Positions 45,305-55,384 are shown, counted from the stretch's first letter. The stretch is DNA of 64,000 nucleotides from Arthrobacter gandavensis (GCF_015355785.1 NZ_JADKYW010000006.1:142702-206701); one strand, 5' to 3'. Notes: generated by a model from the letters alone, not told the origin. Program-made: numbers and translations.

Positions 45305-46369
45305 TCAGCGGGACGCTGCGACTTCCTCGGCGATGGCCGCCGCGAAGGCATCCACGTCCGATTCGGTGGTGTCGAAGGTGCACATCCAGCGCACCTCTCC
45401 CGTGGCCTGGTCCCAGTCGTAGAAGCGGAACGTGTCCCGCAGCCTGTCTGCGACGCCGGCGGGAAGCTTGGCGAATACGGCGTTGGACTGCGTGGGCTGG
45501 GTGAGGGTGACGCCGTCGATCTTCTCCACGGCGGCGCGCAGCCGTGCGGCCATGGCGTTGGCGGTGGATGCCGAACGCTGCCACAGGTCCGTGCCGTACA
45601 GGGCGATGAACTGGGCCGAGACAAAGCGCATCTTGGAGGCCAGCTGCATGTTCATCTTGCGCAGGTAATCCAGGCCGGGGGCGGCGTCCGGGTCGAGGGC
45701 CACGATGCACTCGCCGTACATCATGCCGTTCTTGGTTCCGCCCAGGGAGAGAATGTCCACTCCGGCATCGGCGGTGATGGCGCGCAGCGGAACGCCCAGT
45801 GCGGCGGCGGCGTTGCCCAGCCGGGCGCCGTCCATGTGCAGCTTCATGCCGCGGGCGTGGATGTGGTCCGCGATGGCCCGGATCTCGTCCACGGTGTACA
45901 GGGTGCCGAGTTCGGTGGACTGGGTGATGGAGACTGCCAGCGGCTGGGCCCGGTGCTCGTCTCCCCAGCCCCAGGCTTCGCGGTCGATCAGTTCAGGGGT
46001 GAGCTTGCCGTCCGGTGTTGGAACGGTCAGCAGCTTCATGCCGCCTACGCGTTCCGGTGCGCCGTTTTCATCCACGTTGATGTGGGCCGTGGAGGCGCAG
46101 ATGACCGCGCCCCAGCGGGGCAGCAGGGACTGCAGGCTGATGACGTTCGCGCCGGTGCCGTTGAAAACGGGGAACGCGCGCATGCGGTTGCCGAAATGGT
46201 CGGTGAACACGTCTCGGAGCTTGGCAGTGTAGACGTCTTCCCCGTAGGCAACCTGATGGCCGAGGTTTGCCGCCGTGAGTGCATCAAGGATTTCCGGGTG
46301 CACTCCGGAGTAGTTGTCCGAGGCAAAGGCTCGCAGGGCATGGTCGTGCAGGGAAGCGGTATCAGTCAC
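45305..46369 (-). CDS. ltaE: Low-specificity L-threonine aldolase
   Basis: A 354-residue fold-type I PLP enzyme cleaving threonine or allo-threonine to glycine and acetaldehyde. The N-terminal FASDNYSGVHPEIL, the region MKLHMDGARLGNAAAAL, and the cofactor lysine in SLGGTKNGMMYGE are diagnostic. Related beta-eliminating lyases share the fold, so substrate is family inference. No clear ribosome site is seen before ATG 46369. It lies between the SDR and DUF3000 genes, all on the minus strand. Confidence 0.88.
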   Translation of the reverse strand: MTDTASLHDHALRAFASDNYSGVHPEILDALTAANLGHQVAYGEDVYTAKLRDVFTDHFGNRMRAFPVFNGTGANVISLQSLLPRWGAVICASTAHINVDENGAPERVGGMKLLTVPTPDGKLTPELIDREAWGWGDEHRAQPLAVSITQSTELGTLYTVDEIRAIADHIHARGMKLHMDGARLGNAAAALGVPLRAITADAGVDILSLGGTKNGMMYGECIVALDPDAAPGLDYLRKMNMQLASKMRFVSAQFIALYGTDLWQRSASTANAMAARLRAAVEKIDGVTLTQPTQSNAVFAKLPAGVADRLRDTFRFYDWDQATGEVRWMCTFDTTESDVDAFAAAIAEEVAASR

Positions 46370-46411
46370 GGGTGTCAGTATTCCTTAAGGTGGGTCATTG
46401 GCGAAAACGGC

Positions 46412-47137
46412 TCAGGTGCGCGGTACCAGGCTGAGACGTTTTCCGTTGATCTGCGCGGGGTCCGTGGTGAAGAGCCGCACGCAGTCGGCGGCAAGGTCGT
46501 CCACGCCGGTGTAGCCGGGGAATTTCCGCTCCGGAGAGGCTTCCCGCATTGAATCGTTCACCAGGGCTTTCACCACGAAGACGACGGCGGCTGCCCGGGT
46601 TCCGCTGAAGTCGGCGGCGATCGCCTGGACCCAGGCCTCGGCCGCAGCCTTGGCAGCGGCATATCCGGCGTTGCCTGCCGTGGGCGCCTCCACGGCGGTG
46701 GAGGAGACGATGGCCAGGCGGCCGTGCGCGGAAGCGGCCAGCTGGCCGATGAAACTCCGGCTGACATTGCGCAGCGTGGTCAGGATGTTCTGCTGCAGGA
46801 ACTCCCAGTCCTCGTCGGACTGGTCCGCAAGGGTTCCGCCGCCCCGCCAGCCGCCCACGAGGTGGATCAGTCCGTCCACGCCGCCTTCGTCCTGCAGGTC
46901 CCGAGCGAGTCCGTCCACGTCGTCCTGACGGCTCAGGTCGCAGGTGCGCAGCTCGACGCCGGGAACGTTCCCCAGCGCCTCGGCCAGCCGGCCGGCACTG
47001 GACCCAACAGCCACGACGCCGGCTCCCGCTCCAGCCAGGGCTTTGCTCACCGCCGTTCCAGATGCTGAGGAGGCTCCGGCCACCAGGACCCTCAGCCCTG
47101 CCAGTGCGGCGGCATCCCCTGCTCCGGGTGTGCTCAT
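46412..47137 (-). CDS. Short-chain dehydrogenase/reductase coupled to DUF6421
   Basis: A 241-residue SDR. The cofactor motif is VLVAGASSASGTAV, in which the usual TGxxxGxG glycines are partly changed to ASSASGT. The catalytic stretch reads IVSSTAVEAPTAGNAGYAAAKAAAEAW with Ser, Tyr and Lys kept. Its ATG overlaps the stop of the DUF6421 gene (ATGA at 47134-47137), so the two proteins are made together. The frame extending to 47359 is rejected. Substrate is unknown. Confidence 0.85.
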   Translation of the reverse strand: MSTPGAGDAAALAGLRVLVAGASSASGTAVSKALAGAGAGVVAVGSSAGRLAEALGNVPGVELRTCDLSRQDDVDGLARDLQDEGGVDGLIHLVGGWRGGGTLADQSDEDWEFLQQNILTTLRNVSRSFIGQLAASAHGRLAIVSSTAVEAPTAGNAGYAAAKAAAEAWVQAIAADFSGTRAAAVVFVVKALVNDSMREASPERKFPGYTGVDDLAADCVRLFTTDPAQINGKRLSLVPRT

Positions 47138-48507
47138 GCGGCGCTGCTCCCTGTGATTCCTGCGGTGGATTCGATGACCGGCGCCATCTTCCTGGACAGT
47201 GCCTCGTAGAACATTGACAGCGGGAATTCGTCGTCCAGCACCTGGTCCGTCAGTGCCCGCGGCGGTCCTTCGAGCGGCAGTGCATCCGGTCCCTTGGCCC
47301 AGCGGGAGGCGGGGTGGGGCGTCAGCGTGCCGGAAACCAAAGCATATGCGGCGAGCCAATGGGCTGTCTTCGGGCGGTCGATGGAACGCCAGTACAGGTC
47401 CTCTATCTCCTCGCCGAGCCTGACGACGACGGCAGGTGCCTCATCCCAGTCGATGCTGAGCTTGCCGTCGGTCCAGTGCAGTACGCGGTGCTGGTGCATC
47501 CAGGCGAACAGGAGCTGTCCTCCCAATCCGTCATAGTTGCGCACCCGGGAGCCGGTGATGGCGAAGCGGAAGATCCGGTCGAATATGACCGCGTACTGCA
47601 CCAGCTGCGCGGTGCTGCGGGCCTTGGGATCTGCGTCGTCGTCCTTCTGGATCCTGACCGATTCGCGGAACGCCGTGAGGTCGCAGCGGAGCTCTTCCAG
47701 CGAGTAGAGGAAGTAGGGCATGCGCTGCTTGATCATGAACGGATCAAAGGGCAGGTCGCCGCGCATGTGCGTGCGGTCGTGGATGAGGTCCCACATCACG
47801 AAGGTCTCCTCGGTGAGCTGCTGGTTGTCCAGCAGGTCGGCCGCACCTTCCGGAAGTTCCAGCGACGTGATCTCCGCTGCGGCCCGCAGGACGCGGCGGA
47901 ACCGAGCGGCCTCCCGGTCCGCGAAGATCGCGCCCCAGGTGAACGTGGGCGTTTCGCGCACGGCAACGGTTTCCGGGAACAGGACAGCCGAGTTGGTGTC
48001 GTAACCCGGCGTGAAGTCGCGGAAGCGGATGGGGACGAAGAGCTTGTTGGAGTAGTCACCGGCTTCCAGTCCGGCAATGAAGTCCGGCCAGATCACCTCG
48101 ACCAGCACGGCTTCCAGCAGGCGGGAGCGGGAGCCGTTCTGCGTGTACATGGGGAAAACCACCAGGTGGAGCAGGCCGTCGGTACGGTCAAGCTGCGGCT
48201 GGAACGCCAGCAGGGAATCGAGGAAGTCCGGCACGCCGAGCCCTGCCGCCAGCCAGCGGTCCAGGTCCCGGACCACCAGGTCCAGGTAGTCCGCGTCGTG
48301 CGGGAAAGCCGGGGCCAGTTCGGCAACGGCGTCACGCGCGGACTGCAGCAGCGGCGCAGCTGCGTCCCGGTGTTCTTCCGGCACGGACCCGTCCTGTTCC
48401 TGGAACTGGGCAAACCGGGTCGCCGCGTCCTTCAACCGCAGCCACGGGGCAGAGTCCTCAGGAGCAGCGAGCTGGCCTGCGGGGGAGGAAAAAGCAGTGG
48501 ATGACAT
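47134..48507 (-). CDS. DUF6421 family protein
   Basis: A 457-residue protein that I place in DUF6421, an uncharacterised family. Recognisable segments are HLVVFPMYTQNGSRSRLLEA, MWDLIHDRTHMRGDLPFDPF and RNYDGLGGQLLFAWMHQHRV; the clustered His/Asp residues suggest a metal-dependent enzyme, though no known active site is evident. No membrane segment or signal is seen. ATG 48507 with GGAAGG upstream is preferred over the frame opening at 48573. It is translationally coupled to an SDR, suggesting they act on one substrate. Confidence 0.75.
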   Translation of the reverse strand: MSSTAFSSPAGQLAAPEDSAPWLRLKDAATRFAQFQEQDGSVPEEHRDAAAPLLQSARDAVAELAPAFPHDADYLDLVVRDLDRWLAAGLGVPDFLDSLLAFQPQLDRTDGLLHLVVFPMYTQNGSRSRLLEAVLVEVIWPDFIAGLEAGDYSNKLFVPIRFRDFTPGYDTNSAVLFPETVAVRETPTFTWGAIFADREAARFRRVLRAAAEITSLELPEGAADLLDNQQLTEETFVMWDLIHDRTHMRGDLPFDPFMIKQRMPYFLYSLEELRCDLTAFRESVRIQKDDDADPKARSTAQLVQYAVIFDRIFRFAITGSRVRNYDGLGGQLLFAWMHQHRVLHWTDGKLSIDWDEAPAVVVRLGEEIEDLYWRSIDRPKTAHWLAAYALVSGTLTPHPASRWAKGPDALPLEGPPRALTDQVLDDEFPLSMFYEALSRKMAPVIESTAGITGSSAA

Positions 48508-48607
48508 GGCTGGGACCTTCCGGTTGCACGAACTCCCCGGCGCGGGAAGAGGCGATGGCCCCAGCGTAGCCACAAATCAAGCGAACTTAGCCTCGATACC
48601 CCTTCAA

Positions 48608-48622
48608 ATAAGCAATGCTTAT
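48608..48622. promoter_or_regulatory. Palindrome upstream of the DUF6421-SDR operon
   Basis: ataagca-a-tgcttat is a perfect 7+1+7 palindrome about 100 bp upstream of the DUF6421 start and 52 bp beyond the prfC stop. It is the only strong symmetric site in this gap. It resembles LysR- or TetR-type operators; the regulator is not identified. Confidence 0.4.
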
Positions 48623-48673
48623 GCTCCGCGCCATCCGCCGCATGATTTGGCCCAGCCGTTCTTCCGGTATCCG

Positions 48674-50302
48674 TCAGTAGCCGCGGCTGTTCGGTGACTC
48701 GGTGCCGATGACCGCCAGCGGAACCTCCGGGTGGTTCTTCTCCACGCGGCGCAGTGCCCAGATGTCGTTAAACACCGCAACGTATGCTCCGTCGGTGCGC
48801 ACCAGAACCTCGGCACCGTGCACGTTGGAGAGGATTTCCGCTGCGCCGGCGGTAGTGAGCCGGGCGAGGGAGTAGGAGAGCTGTTCGTAGCGCATGGGCG
48901 CATTGAAGTCCTGCGTCATGCGGTCTTCCACTACCTCGAACTGCATTGGTCCGACGGCGGCGAGTACCGGCGCCTGGTCGCCGCGCCGGTCGGAGCGGAG
49001 CACCTGGATGATCCCTTCGTGCTCAAGCTGGTCAATGCCTCGGCGGAACTGCTTGTACCGGCTGGGATCCTGGGACCGTGCAACCCGGAAGTGTTCGGGG
49101 GAGAAGAACGGAATGGGCGGATACTCCACCGGTTCCTCCACATAGAGGCTGTCGCCCACCCGGAGTGCAGAAGCGTTAACCAGCCCGACGACGTCGCCCG
49201 GGTACGCCTGGTCAATCACTTCACGCTCGCGTCCGAACAGGTGCTGGGCGTACTTCGTGGCGAAGGTCTTGCCGGTGTTTGAATGCGTCACCACCATGCC
49301 GCGCTCGAAGATTCCGGAGCACACACGGATGAACGCTACGTGGTCCCGGTGGGCACGGTTCATGCCGGCCTGGACCTTGAAGACGAATCCGGAAAAGGGG
49401 GCCTCGACGGGGCGAAGTCCGCCGTCCTTGTCCTCGCGCGGCGCAGCTGACGGGGCAAGGTCCACCAGGGCATCAAGGATCTGCTTGACGCCGAAGTTCA
49501 GGGCGGCGGAGGAGAAGAGGATGGGGGTGGCCTTGGCGCCCAGGAAGGCGTCCCGGTCGAATTCCCGGCCGTCAATGACCAGCTCGGCCTCGTCCAGGGA
49601 ATCGGTCCACGCATCGCCTTCGCGCTCCAGCGCCTGTTCCGGGGTGAAGTGATCCTCCTTGGCCAGGGAGGCGCCGGAGTTCTGCCGTTCGAAGCTGACG
49701 TATTCATCCTTCTGCAGGTCCCAGACTCCGCGGAAGTCGCCGGCGATGCCGATCGCCCAGGTCAGCGGCATGGGGGCCAGTCCGGTGCGCTCGGTGATTT
49801 CGTCCATGAGCGCCAGCGGGTCCAGGCCGGGGCGGTCCCACTTGTTGATGACGGTGATGATCGGCAGGTTGCGCGCGCGGCAGACTTCGAAGAGCTTCAT
49901 GGTCTGGGTTTCCAGGCCCTTGGCGGCGTCCACCAGCATGACCGCGCAGTCCACGGCGGCCAGGACACGGTAGGTGTCCTCGGAGAAGTCCGCGTGGCCC
50001 GGGGTGTCCAGCAGGTTGATGACGGTGTCCCGGTAGGCGAACTGCAGGGCCGTGGAGCTAATGGAGATGCCGCGGTCCTTTTCCATCTGCATCCAGTCGG
50101 AGACTGTTTCGCGGCGGTTTTCCTTGCCGTTGGTGGCCCCTGCCGTGCCGATGACCCTGGCGTGCAGGGCAAGCGCTTCCGTGAGGGTGGACTTGCCGGC
50201 ATCGGGGTGGGAGATGACGGCAAAGGTGCGCCGGCGGGCGGACTCCTTGAGGATCTCCCTGGTGGCGGTGGCGCTGACGGTGGTGGATACCTGTTGGGAC
50301 AC
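48674..50302 (-). CDS. prfC: Peptide chain release factor 3
   Basis: A 542-residue translational GTPase that recycles RF1/RF2 from the ribosome after termination. GTPase motifs are VISHPDAGKST (G1), RGISISS (G2), LLDTPGHADF (G3) and VINKWDRPG (G4). The following KDEYVSFERQ and C-terminal GPMQFEVVEDRM segments are RF3-specific. The frame is open far upstream to 51514, but that part is antisense to the thiolase and is not coding. The start is GTG 50302; the ribosome site is weak, so the exact start is less sure than the gene. Confidence 0.93.
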   Translation of the reverse strand: MSQQVSTTVSATATREILKESARRRTFAVISHPDAGKSTLTEALALHARVIGTAGATNGKENRRETVSDWMQMEKDRGISISSTALQFAYRDTVINLLDTPGHADFSEDTYRVLAAVDCAVMLVDAAKGLETQTMKLFEVCRARNLPIITVINKWDRPGLDPLALMDEITERTGLAPMPLTWAIGIAGDFRGVWDLQKDEYVSFERQNSGASLAKEDHFTPEQALEREGDAWTDSLDEAELVIDGREFDRDAFLGAKATPILFSSAALNFGVKQILDALVDLAPSAAPREDKDGGLRPVEAPFSGFVFKVQAGMNRAHRDHVAFIRVCSGIFERGMVVTHSNTGKTFATKYAQHLFGREREVIDQAYPGDVVGLVNASALRVGDSLYVEEPVEYPPIPFFSPEHFRVARSQDPSRYKQFRRGIDQLEHEGIIQVLRSDRRGDQAPVLAAVGPMQFEVVEDRMTQDFNAPMRYEQLSYSLARLTTAGAAEILSNVHGAEVLVRTDGAYVAVFNDIWALRRVEKNHPEVPLAVIGTESPNSRGY

Positions 50303-50470
50303 TCCGCTGCTTTCACATGTGGTGGGAAGGAGGGCCGGAGGGCTGGTCGCCCGCGGCAGCGCTGCCCGTGGGGACAGCCTTTCCATTCTAGCCGTTAGCG
50401 CAGCGGGGTCCCGCAGCGGACCGGTAACGTGGTGCAGGACACAGATGAACGAGCGGCAAAGGGGCCGGCC

Positions 50471-51607
50471 ATGGCTGAGGCATTCATTATCGATGCGCTG
50501 CGTACTCCGGTGGGACGGCGCGGCGGGGGACTGAGCGGGATCCACCCCGCGGACCTGGCCGCCGCCGTCCTGGGTGAAATGGTGCGGCGCACGGGACTGG
50601 AATCCGATGAGTTCGACGAGGTGATCCTGGGATGCATCGACCAGGTGGGACCGCAGGCCATGGATATAGCCCGCACCGCCTGGCTGGCCGCCGGACTGTC
50701 TGAGCGGGTGCCGGGAACCACTGTCGAGCGCCAGTGCGGGTCGGGACAGCAGGCAGTTTCCTATGCTGCGCAGGCGGTGATGAGCGGCACGAGCGACCTG
50801 GTGATTGCCGGGGGGGCGCAGAGCATGTCCGCGGTGCCCATCGGCTTCGCCAACACGGCCGCGGCGGAGCTCGGTTTCCCCAACCCGTTTGCCGGTTCTG
50901 CCGGCTGGGAAGCCCGGTACGGTAAGCAGCCCATCTCGCAGTTCATCGGCGCGGAGATGATGGTGGACCGCTGGGGCCTGAGCCGCGCCGAAATGGAGGA
51001 CTTCGCCGTCGGCTCCCATGAACGGGCGCTTGCCGCCCAGGCCCGGGGCCGCTTCGACCGCGAGATCCTCCCGGTCGCCGGGATGACGGCGGACGAAGGC
51101 CCACGTGTGCCCAACCGGGAGAAGATCGAATCCCTGGCACCGCTGCGGAAGGGAGGGAAGCTGACCGCCGCGACGTCGTCGCAGATTTCGGACGCTGCCG
51201 CCGTGCTCCTGCTGGCCTCGGAAGACGCCGTCCGCCGTTACGGCCTGGCACCGCGCGCCCGCATCCACCACATCTCTGCCCGCGGGGATGACCCGGTCAT
51301 GATGCTCAGCGCTCCCATCGAAGCCACCCGGCACGCACTCAAGCGCACCGGCATGAGCCTGGACCAGATGGACCTTATCGAGATCAATGAGGCGTTCGCC
51401 TCCGTGGTCCTGGCCTGGCAGCGGGAGCTGGACGCAGACATGTCCAGGGTGAACGTCAACGGCGGCGGGATCTCCCTGGGCCACCCGATCGGCGCCACGG
51501 GTGCGCGCCTCCACGAACTGGAGCGCACCGGCGGGCGCTACGGACTGCAGACCATGTGCGAGGGCGGCGGCCAGGCCAACGTCACGATCATTGAGCGCCT
51601 CGGCTGA
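50471..51607 (+). CDS. Thiolase family protein (acetyl-CoA C-acetyltransferase)
   Basis: A 378-residue thiolase divergent from prfC. Cys89 in [20 protein letters not shown] with the catalytic His, and the closing [13 protein letters not shown] with the second Cys are all present. It is the biosynthetic/degradative acetyl-CoA acetyltransferase type and distinct from the FadA copy at 37161-38402. ATG 50471 is preferred over the frame opening at 50429. It ends 17 bp from the last gene of the convergent V-ATPase operon. Confidence 0.9.
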   Translation: MAEAFIIDALRTPVGRRGGGLSGIHPADLAAAVLGEMVRRTGLESDEFDEVILGCIDQVGPQAMDIARTAWLAAGLSERVPGTTVERQCGSGQQAVSYAAQAVMSGTSDLVIAGGAQSMSAVPIGFANTAAAELGFPNPFAGSAGWEARYGKQPISQFIGAEMMVDRWGLSRAEMEDFAVGSHERALAAQARGRFDREILPVAGMTADEGPRVPNREKIESLAPLRKGGKLTAATSSQISDAAAVLLLASEDAVRRYGLAPRARIHHISARGDDPVMMLSAPIEATRHALKRTGMSLDQMDLIEINEAFASVVLAWQRELDADMSRVNVNGGGISLGHPIGATGARLHELERTGGRYGLQTMCEGGGQANVTIIERLG

Positions 51608-51624
51608 GTGGAGGACGTCCCGGC

Positions 51625-52212
51625 CTAGACCGAGCCCGCAGCCCAGCGCAGGCGCAGGCTCTCCTCGAGTTCCTGCTCAGCGAGGCTGCGCTGGATCTGT
51701 TCGAGGTCCGCTTCCAGCTTGGGTATCCACCGGTGCTCGACGGCGCGCTGCCGGGTGCGGGTCGCGGCGAGTTCCCGTCTGAGCAGGAGCAGCGCCCGTG
51801 CATCGGCGGCATGGACCACGGCGGCGGCGAGCGCCTCGCGGTGTGCCGCGGCAGCGTAGGCGAGCGCGGAGGAGCCCGTGGAGGGCATCCGGTGCGGCAG
51901 TTTGACGGCCGTGTCCTCGGGGTAGGCCATGCCCATGGCTCCGCCCCAGCGGATCTCGGCCTCGGCAAGGGAGTCCGGCACTGCTTCGCGGATGTGTCCC
52001 AGTCCGTCCAGTGCCAGTGACCGTCCGAGCCAGCGGGCCGCGCGGGACGCAGCTTCGAGGAAGCGCTGCAGGCTCTGCTCGGATGATTCGGCCCGGTTGC
52101 CGATGGCGATCCGCAGGATCTGCTGCTTGCGGTCCAGCAGCTCCGCCCCGTGCCGCGCCGTTTCAAGCCGTCGCTCCGATTCGGCCCGTGCTGCCCGCCC
52201 GGTGCCGCTCAC
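51625..52212 (-). CDS. atpD: V/A-type ATPase subunit D (central shaft)
   Basis: A 195-residue, mostly alpha-helical protein. Long N- and C-terminal coiled-coil helices frame a middle segment (GMAYPEDTAVKLPHRMPS), the pattern of subunit D that forms the rotating central shaft. It is the last gene of the operon and overlaps the B gene by four bases (ATGA at 52209-52212). The N-terminal GKxxLLxLK-type motif of many D subunits is poorly conserved here (RHGAELLDRKQQILRI). Confidence 0.85.
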   Translation of the reverse strand: MSGTGRAARAESERRLETARHGAELLDRKQQILRIAIGNRAESSEQSLQRFLEAASRAARWLGRSLALDGLGHIREAVPDSLAEAEIRWGGAMGMAYPEDTAVKLPHRMPSTGSSALAYAAAAHREALAAAVVHAADARALLLLRRELAATRTRQRAVEHRWIPKLEADLEQIQRSLAEQELEESLRLRWAAGSV

Positions 52213-53612
52213 AGCCGTGCTCCGCCGAGCGGTCCCGGAAGGTACCTGTCCAGCAGCTCCGGGGCGAGCATGCTCAGCTCACGGCGCGGCAGGACGCCCA
52301 GGGCTTCCCACGCCAGCCCCAGGGTTTCGTCCAGGGAGCGGTATTCATCCACCCCCTGGTTGAGCAGTTTCTGCTCCACCACGGACCGGAACTCGATGTA
52401 GGCGCGGTCTGCCTCGCCGAGGGCTTCCTGGCCCACCAGCTCCGCGAGCTCCGAAGCCTGCCGTGCCCGGGCCATCGCGGCGAGCACCTGCGCCGCAACA
52501 TCCAGGTGGTCCTCACGGGTGCGCCCCCCGCCTGCGCCGGAGCGCATCAGCCGGGACAGGGAGGAGAGCACGTCGACGGGAGGATAGATGTCCCGTGCGC
52601 CGACCTCCGGGGAGAGCACAATCTGCCCTTCGGTGATGTAACCGGTCAGGTCCGGTACCGGATGGGTCATGTCGCCCGACGGCATGGTCAGCACCGGGAC
52701 GATCGTTACGGACCCCTCGCGGCCCTGGACCCGGCCGCAGCGTTCATACAGGGTGGCCAAGTCACTGTAGAGATAACCGGGGTAGCCGCGCCGCGCCGGA
52801 ATCTCCTTCCGTGCCGCAGAGACTTCCCGGACGGCTTCGGCGTAGCTGGTCATGTCACTCATGACCACCAGGACGTCGCTGCCCTCCTCATACGCCAGGT
52901 GCTCGGCGATGCTCAGGGCGATCCGCGGAGTCAGGATCCGTTCGATCACCGGATCATCCGCCGCATTCAGCAGCAGCACCAGTTCACCGGCGCCGGAGCG
53001 TTCCTCCAGCCGGTCCCGGATGTAGGCAATGTCAGCGTGGGTCATGCCCATGGCTGCGAAGACCACCCGGAAATTCCGTCCGCCGGTCCGGGACTGGGCG
53101 GCGATCTGCGTTGCGAGGGCCAGGTGCGGCAGCCCGGGAACGGAGAAGATCGGCAGTTTCTGGCCCCGAACCAGCGTGGTGAGGGCATCGATGGCGGAAA
53201 TGCCAGTGATGACGGCTTCCATGGGCGGAATCCGGTAGACCGGGTTCAGCGGCCAGCCGCCCACCGGCTCCACCGTGTCGGCCGTAATCGGAGGACCGCC
53301 GTCGAGCGGTTCGCCGCGTCCGTTGCAGGCCCGGCCCAGCCACTCCGGACCCACCGGGATGTGCAGCGGCTGGCCCTTGAACCGCACCGAGATCCCGCCC
53401 AGCCGCATTCCGTCCGTTCCTTCCAGGACCTGCAGCAGGGCCTGGTCGTCGTTGACCTCCAGCACCAGGGCGTGGCGCTCGCGGCCGCCGTCCACGTCGA
53501 CGTCGGCGAACTCGTCCCAGCCCACACCGTGGGCATCGCCCAGGACCATGAGCGGTCCGCGCAGTTCACGCACATCGCGGTGGGAGACCAGGTTCCGGTT
53601 CGGGACGGTCAT
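52209..53612 (-). CDS. atpB: V/A-type ATPase subunit B (regulatory nucleotide-binding subunit)
   Basis: A 467-residue non-catalytic subunit of the A3B3 hexamer. It has the beta-barrel N-terminus, the degenerate P-loop region KLPIFSVPGLPHLALATQIA, and the conserved GYPGYLYSDLATLYERCGRV stretch. The C-terminal helical domain closes normally. It overlaps both neighbours by four bases. The absence of a Walker A lysine is normal for subunit B. Confidence 0.93.
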   Translation of the reverse strand: MTVPNRNLVSHRDVRELRGPLMVLGDAHGVGWDEFADVDVDGGRERHALVLEVNDDQALLQVLEGTDGMRLGGISVRFKGQPLHIPVGPEWLGRACNGRGEPLDGGPPITADTVEPVGGWPLNPVYRIPPMEAVITGISAIDALTTLVRGQKLPIFSVPGLPHLALATQIAAQSRTGGRNFRVVFAAMGMTHADIAYIRDRLEERSGAGELVLLLNAADDPVIERILTPRIALSIAEHLAYEEGSDVLVVMSDMTSYAEAVREVSAARKEIPARRGYPGYLYSDLATLYERCGRVQGREGSVTIVPVLTMPSGDMTHPVPDLTGYITEGQIVLSPEVGARDIYPPVDVLSSLSRLMRSGAGGGRTREDHLDVAAQVLAAMARARQASELAELVGQEALGEADRAYIEFRSVVEQKLLNQGVDEYRSLDETLGLAWEALGVLPRRELSMLAPELLDRYLPGPLGGARL

Positions 53613-55384
53613 TGCAGCTCCTTTAGTTCGGCCAGGAAGGCCGCTGCGCGTTCGGTAACGCCCTCGGCGTCGGCGGGCCCGGCGGACTCACGCAGGCGCA
53701 GCAGCGGGGAGAAGTCGAACGCATCAACCGTGGCCGGCGGAACGCCGCGGGCCACCAGGTCCTGGCAGGCGTCAACGGTGTCCAGCACGGCCTGCAGCAG
53801 TGCCGCGCCTTTCGCTGCCGAGCAGTATCCGTCATTGGCGCTGAGCGCGTTCTGCACCAGCACACCGTCGCGCAGCAGCCGTCCGCCCAGCAGCACCACC
53901 TGTTCGTGGCCCGGCAGGGAGTTCGCTCCGATGATTTCAGCCAGGGCGGAGAGCCGGTCCGCCTCGGCCAGGATCAGCCCGGCACGGGCGCGGCGGGCTG
54001 CCCATTCCGGGTCGCCGTTGGCCGCGTGCCAGCGGCCCAGGGCATCGGCGTCGCGGGAGAAGGATCCGCGCCAGCTGACCGCCGGATAGTGCCGTGAGTA
54101 GGCCAGGTCCCGGTCCAGCTGCCAGAGCGAGCGGACAAAGCGCTGGGTGCCGGTGGTGACGGGCTCGCTCATGTCGCCTCCCGGAGGGGAGACGGCACCG
54201 ATCACGGTCACCGACGCCGTTTCCCCGCCCAGGGTGACGGCCAGTGAGGCCCGTTCGTAGAATGCGGCGAGTTCCGAGGCGAGCGACGCCGGATACCCCT
54301 CTTCGGCAGGCAGGTCGCCGTTTCGGTTGGCGAACTCCCGCAGCGCCTCGGCCCACCGGGATGTGGAGTCGGCGATCACCACCGCGTGGTAGCCCATGTC
54401 CCGGAAGAACTCTGCGACGGTGACTCCGGTGTTAATGCTGGCTTCGCGCGCCATCATGGGCATGTTGGAGGTGTTGGCTATGATCACGGTCCGTTCCAGC
54501 AGGGCACCGCCGGTGCGCGGATCCTCCAGCTGGCTGAGCCCGTCAAGGACGTCCGCCATCTCATTGCCGCGCTCGCCGCAGCCCACGTATACGATCACAT
54601 CGGCGTCGGACCATTTGGCGATCTGCTGCAGGAGCAGCGTCTTGCCGGTTCCGAAGCCGCCGGGAACGGCCGCGGCGGCACCGCGCGGAAGTGGAAACAT
54701 CAGGTCCAGCACCCGCTGCCCGGTGTGCATGGGCACGGAGTCGGTGAGGCGTGAGCTGACCGGGCGGGGCCGGTGGACCGGCCACTGCTGGGTCAGGTGA
54801 ATCTCCGTGCCGGCAACCACCGCGGCACGTTCAAGCGGTCGCAGCGTTCCGGCGCCGAGCCAGGTGAGTTCACCTTCGACACCGGGCGGGACGGTCACCC
54901 GGAAGGGCACACTGCCCGCTTCGGGCACTGTGCCAAGCACCTGCCCCGGGGTTACCGTGTCCCCGACGGAAGCCTGCGGCTCGAACTTCCACTGCCGGTC
55001 CAGCACCAAAGGGTCCTCCGCGGCGTCTTTCCGGTCCGCGCTGAGCCACAGGGGGGCCGAGGACAGCGGCCGGAGCAGGCCGTCAAAGACCTGTCCCAGC
55101 AGGTGTGGCCCCAGCAGTGCGGAGAGCTGGTGGCCGGTGCCTTCCGCGGCGTCGCCGGCTTTTAGTCCGCCGGTGTACTCGTACGCCTGCAGGACGGCGT
55201 CATCGCCGTTGACGGCGATTGTCTCTGCCGGGATCCGGTCCGGTCCAAGGGCAACCAGTTCCAGCATGGAGACGTCCGGCAGTCCGCTGATTTCGACCAG
55301 CGGGCCGCTTACCCGGCGGATCCTGCCGCCGGTGGTGCCGGGCTGCGGCTCGCGGGGGGTTCCTCCGGCGTTCAGTCCTGCCAC
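53609..55384 (-). CDS. atpA: V/A-type ATPase subunit A (catalytic)
   Basis: A 591-residue catalytic subunit. It contains the extra non-homologous region of V/A-type A subunits (about 110-200), Walker A PGGFGTGKT at 241-249, the GERGNEM motif with catalytic Glu271, and VIADSTSRWAEALRE further on. Everything needed for ATP hydrolysis or synthesis is present. The start is GTG 55384 inside the end of the E gene. A subunit with this insert separates the complex from F-type ATP synthase. Confidence 0.94.
   Translation of the reverse strand: MAGLNAGGTPREPQPGTTGGRIRRVSGPLVEISGLPDVSMLELVALGPDRIPAETIAVNGDDAVLQAYEYTGGLKAGDAAEGTGHQLSALLGPHLLGQVFDGLLRPLSSAPLWLSADRKDAAEDPLVLDRQWKFEPQASVGDTVTPGQVLGTVPEAGSVPFRVTVPPGVEGELTWLGAGTLRPLERAAVVAGTEIHLTQQWPVHRPRPVSSRLTDSVPMHTGQRVLDLMFPLPRGAAAAVPGGFGTGKTLLLQQIAKWSDADVIVYVGCGERGNEMADVLDGLSQLEDPRTGGALLERTVIIANTSNMPMMAREASINTGVTVAEFFRDMGYHAVVIADSTSRWAEALREFANRNGDLPAEEGYPASLASELAAFYERASLAVTLGGETASVTVIGAVSPPGGDMSEPVTTGTQRFVRSLWQLDRDLAYSRHYPAVSWRGSFSRDADALGRWHAANGDPEWAARRARAGLILAEADRLSALAEIIGANSLPGHEQVVLLGGRLLRDGVLVQNALSANDGYCSAAKGAALLQAVLDTVDACQDLVARGVPPATVDAFDFSPLLRLRESAGPADAEGVTERAAAFLAELKELQ

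Noticed and set aside
50303..51514. N-terminal extension of RF3 by about 400 residues
   Set aside because: The extra frame is antisense to the thiolase gene, has no RF3 similarity, and a GTG start at 50302 gives the standard RF3 length.
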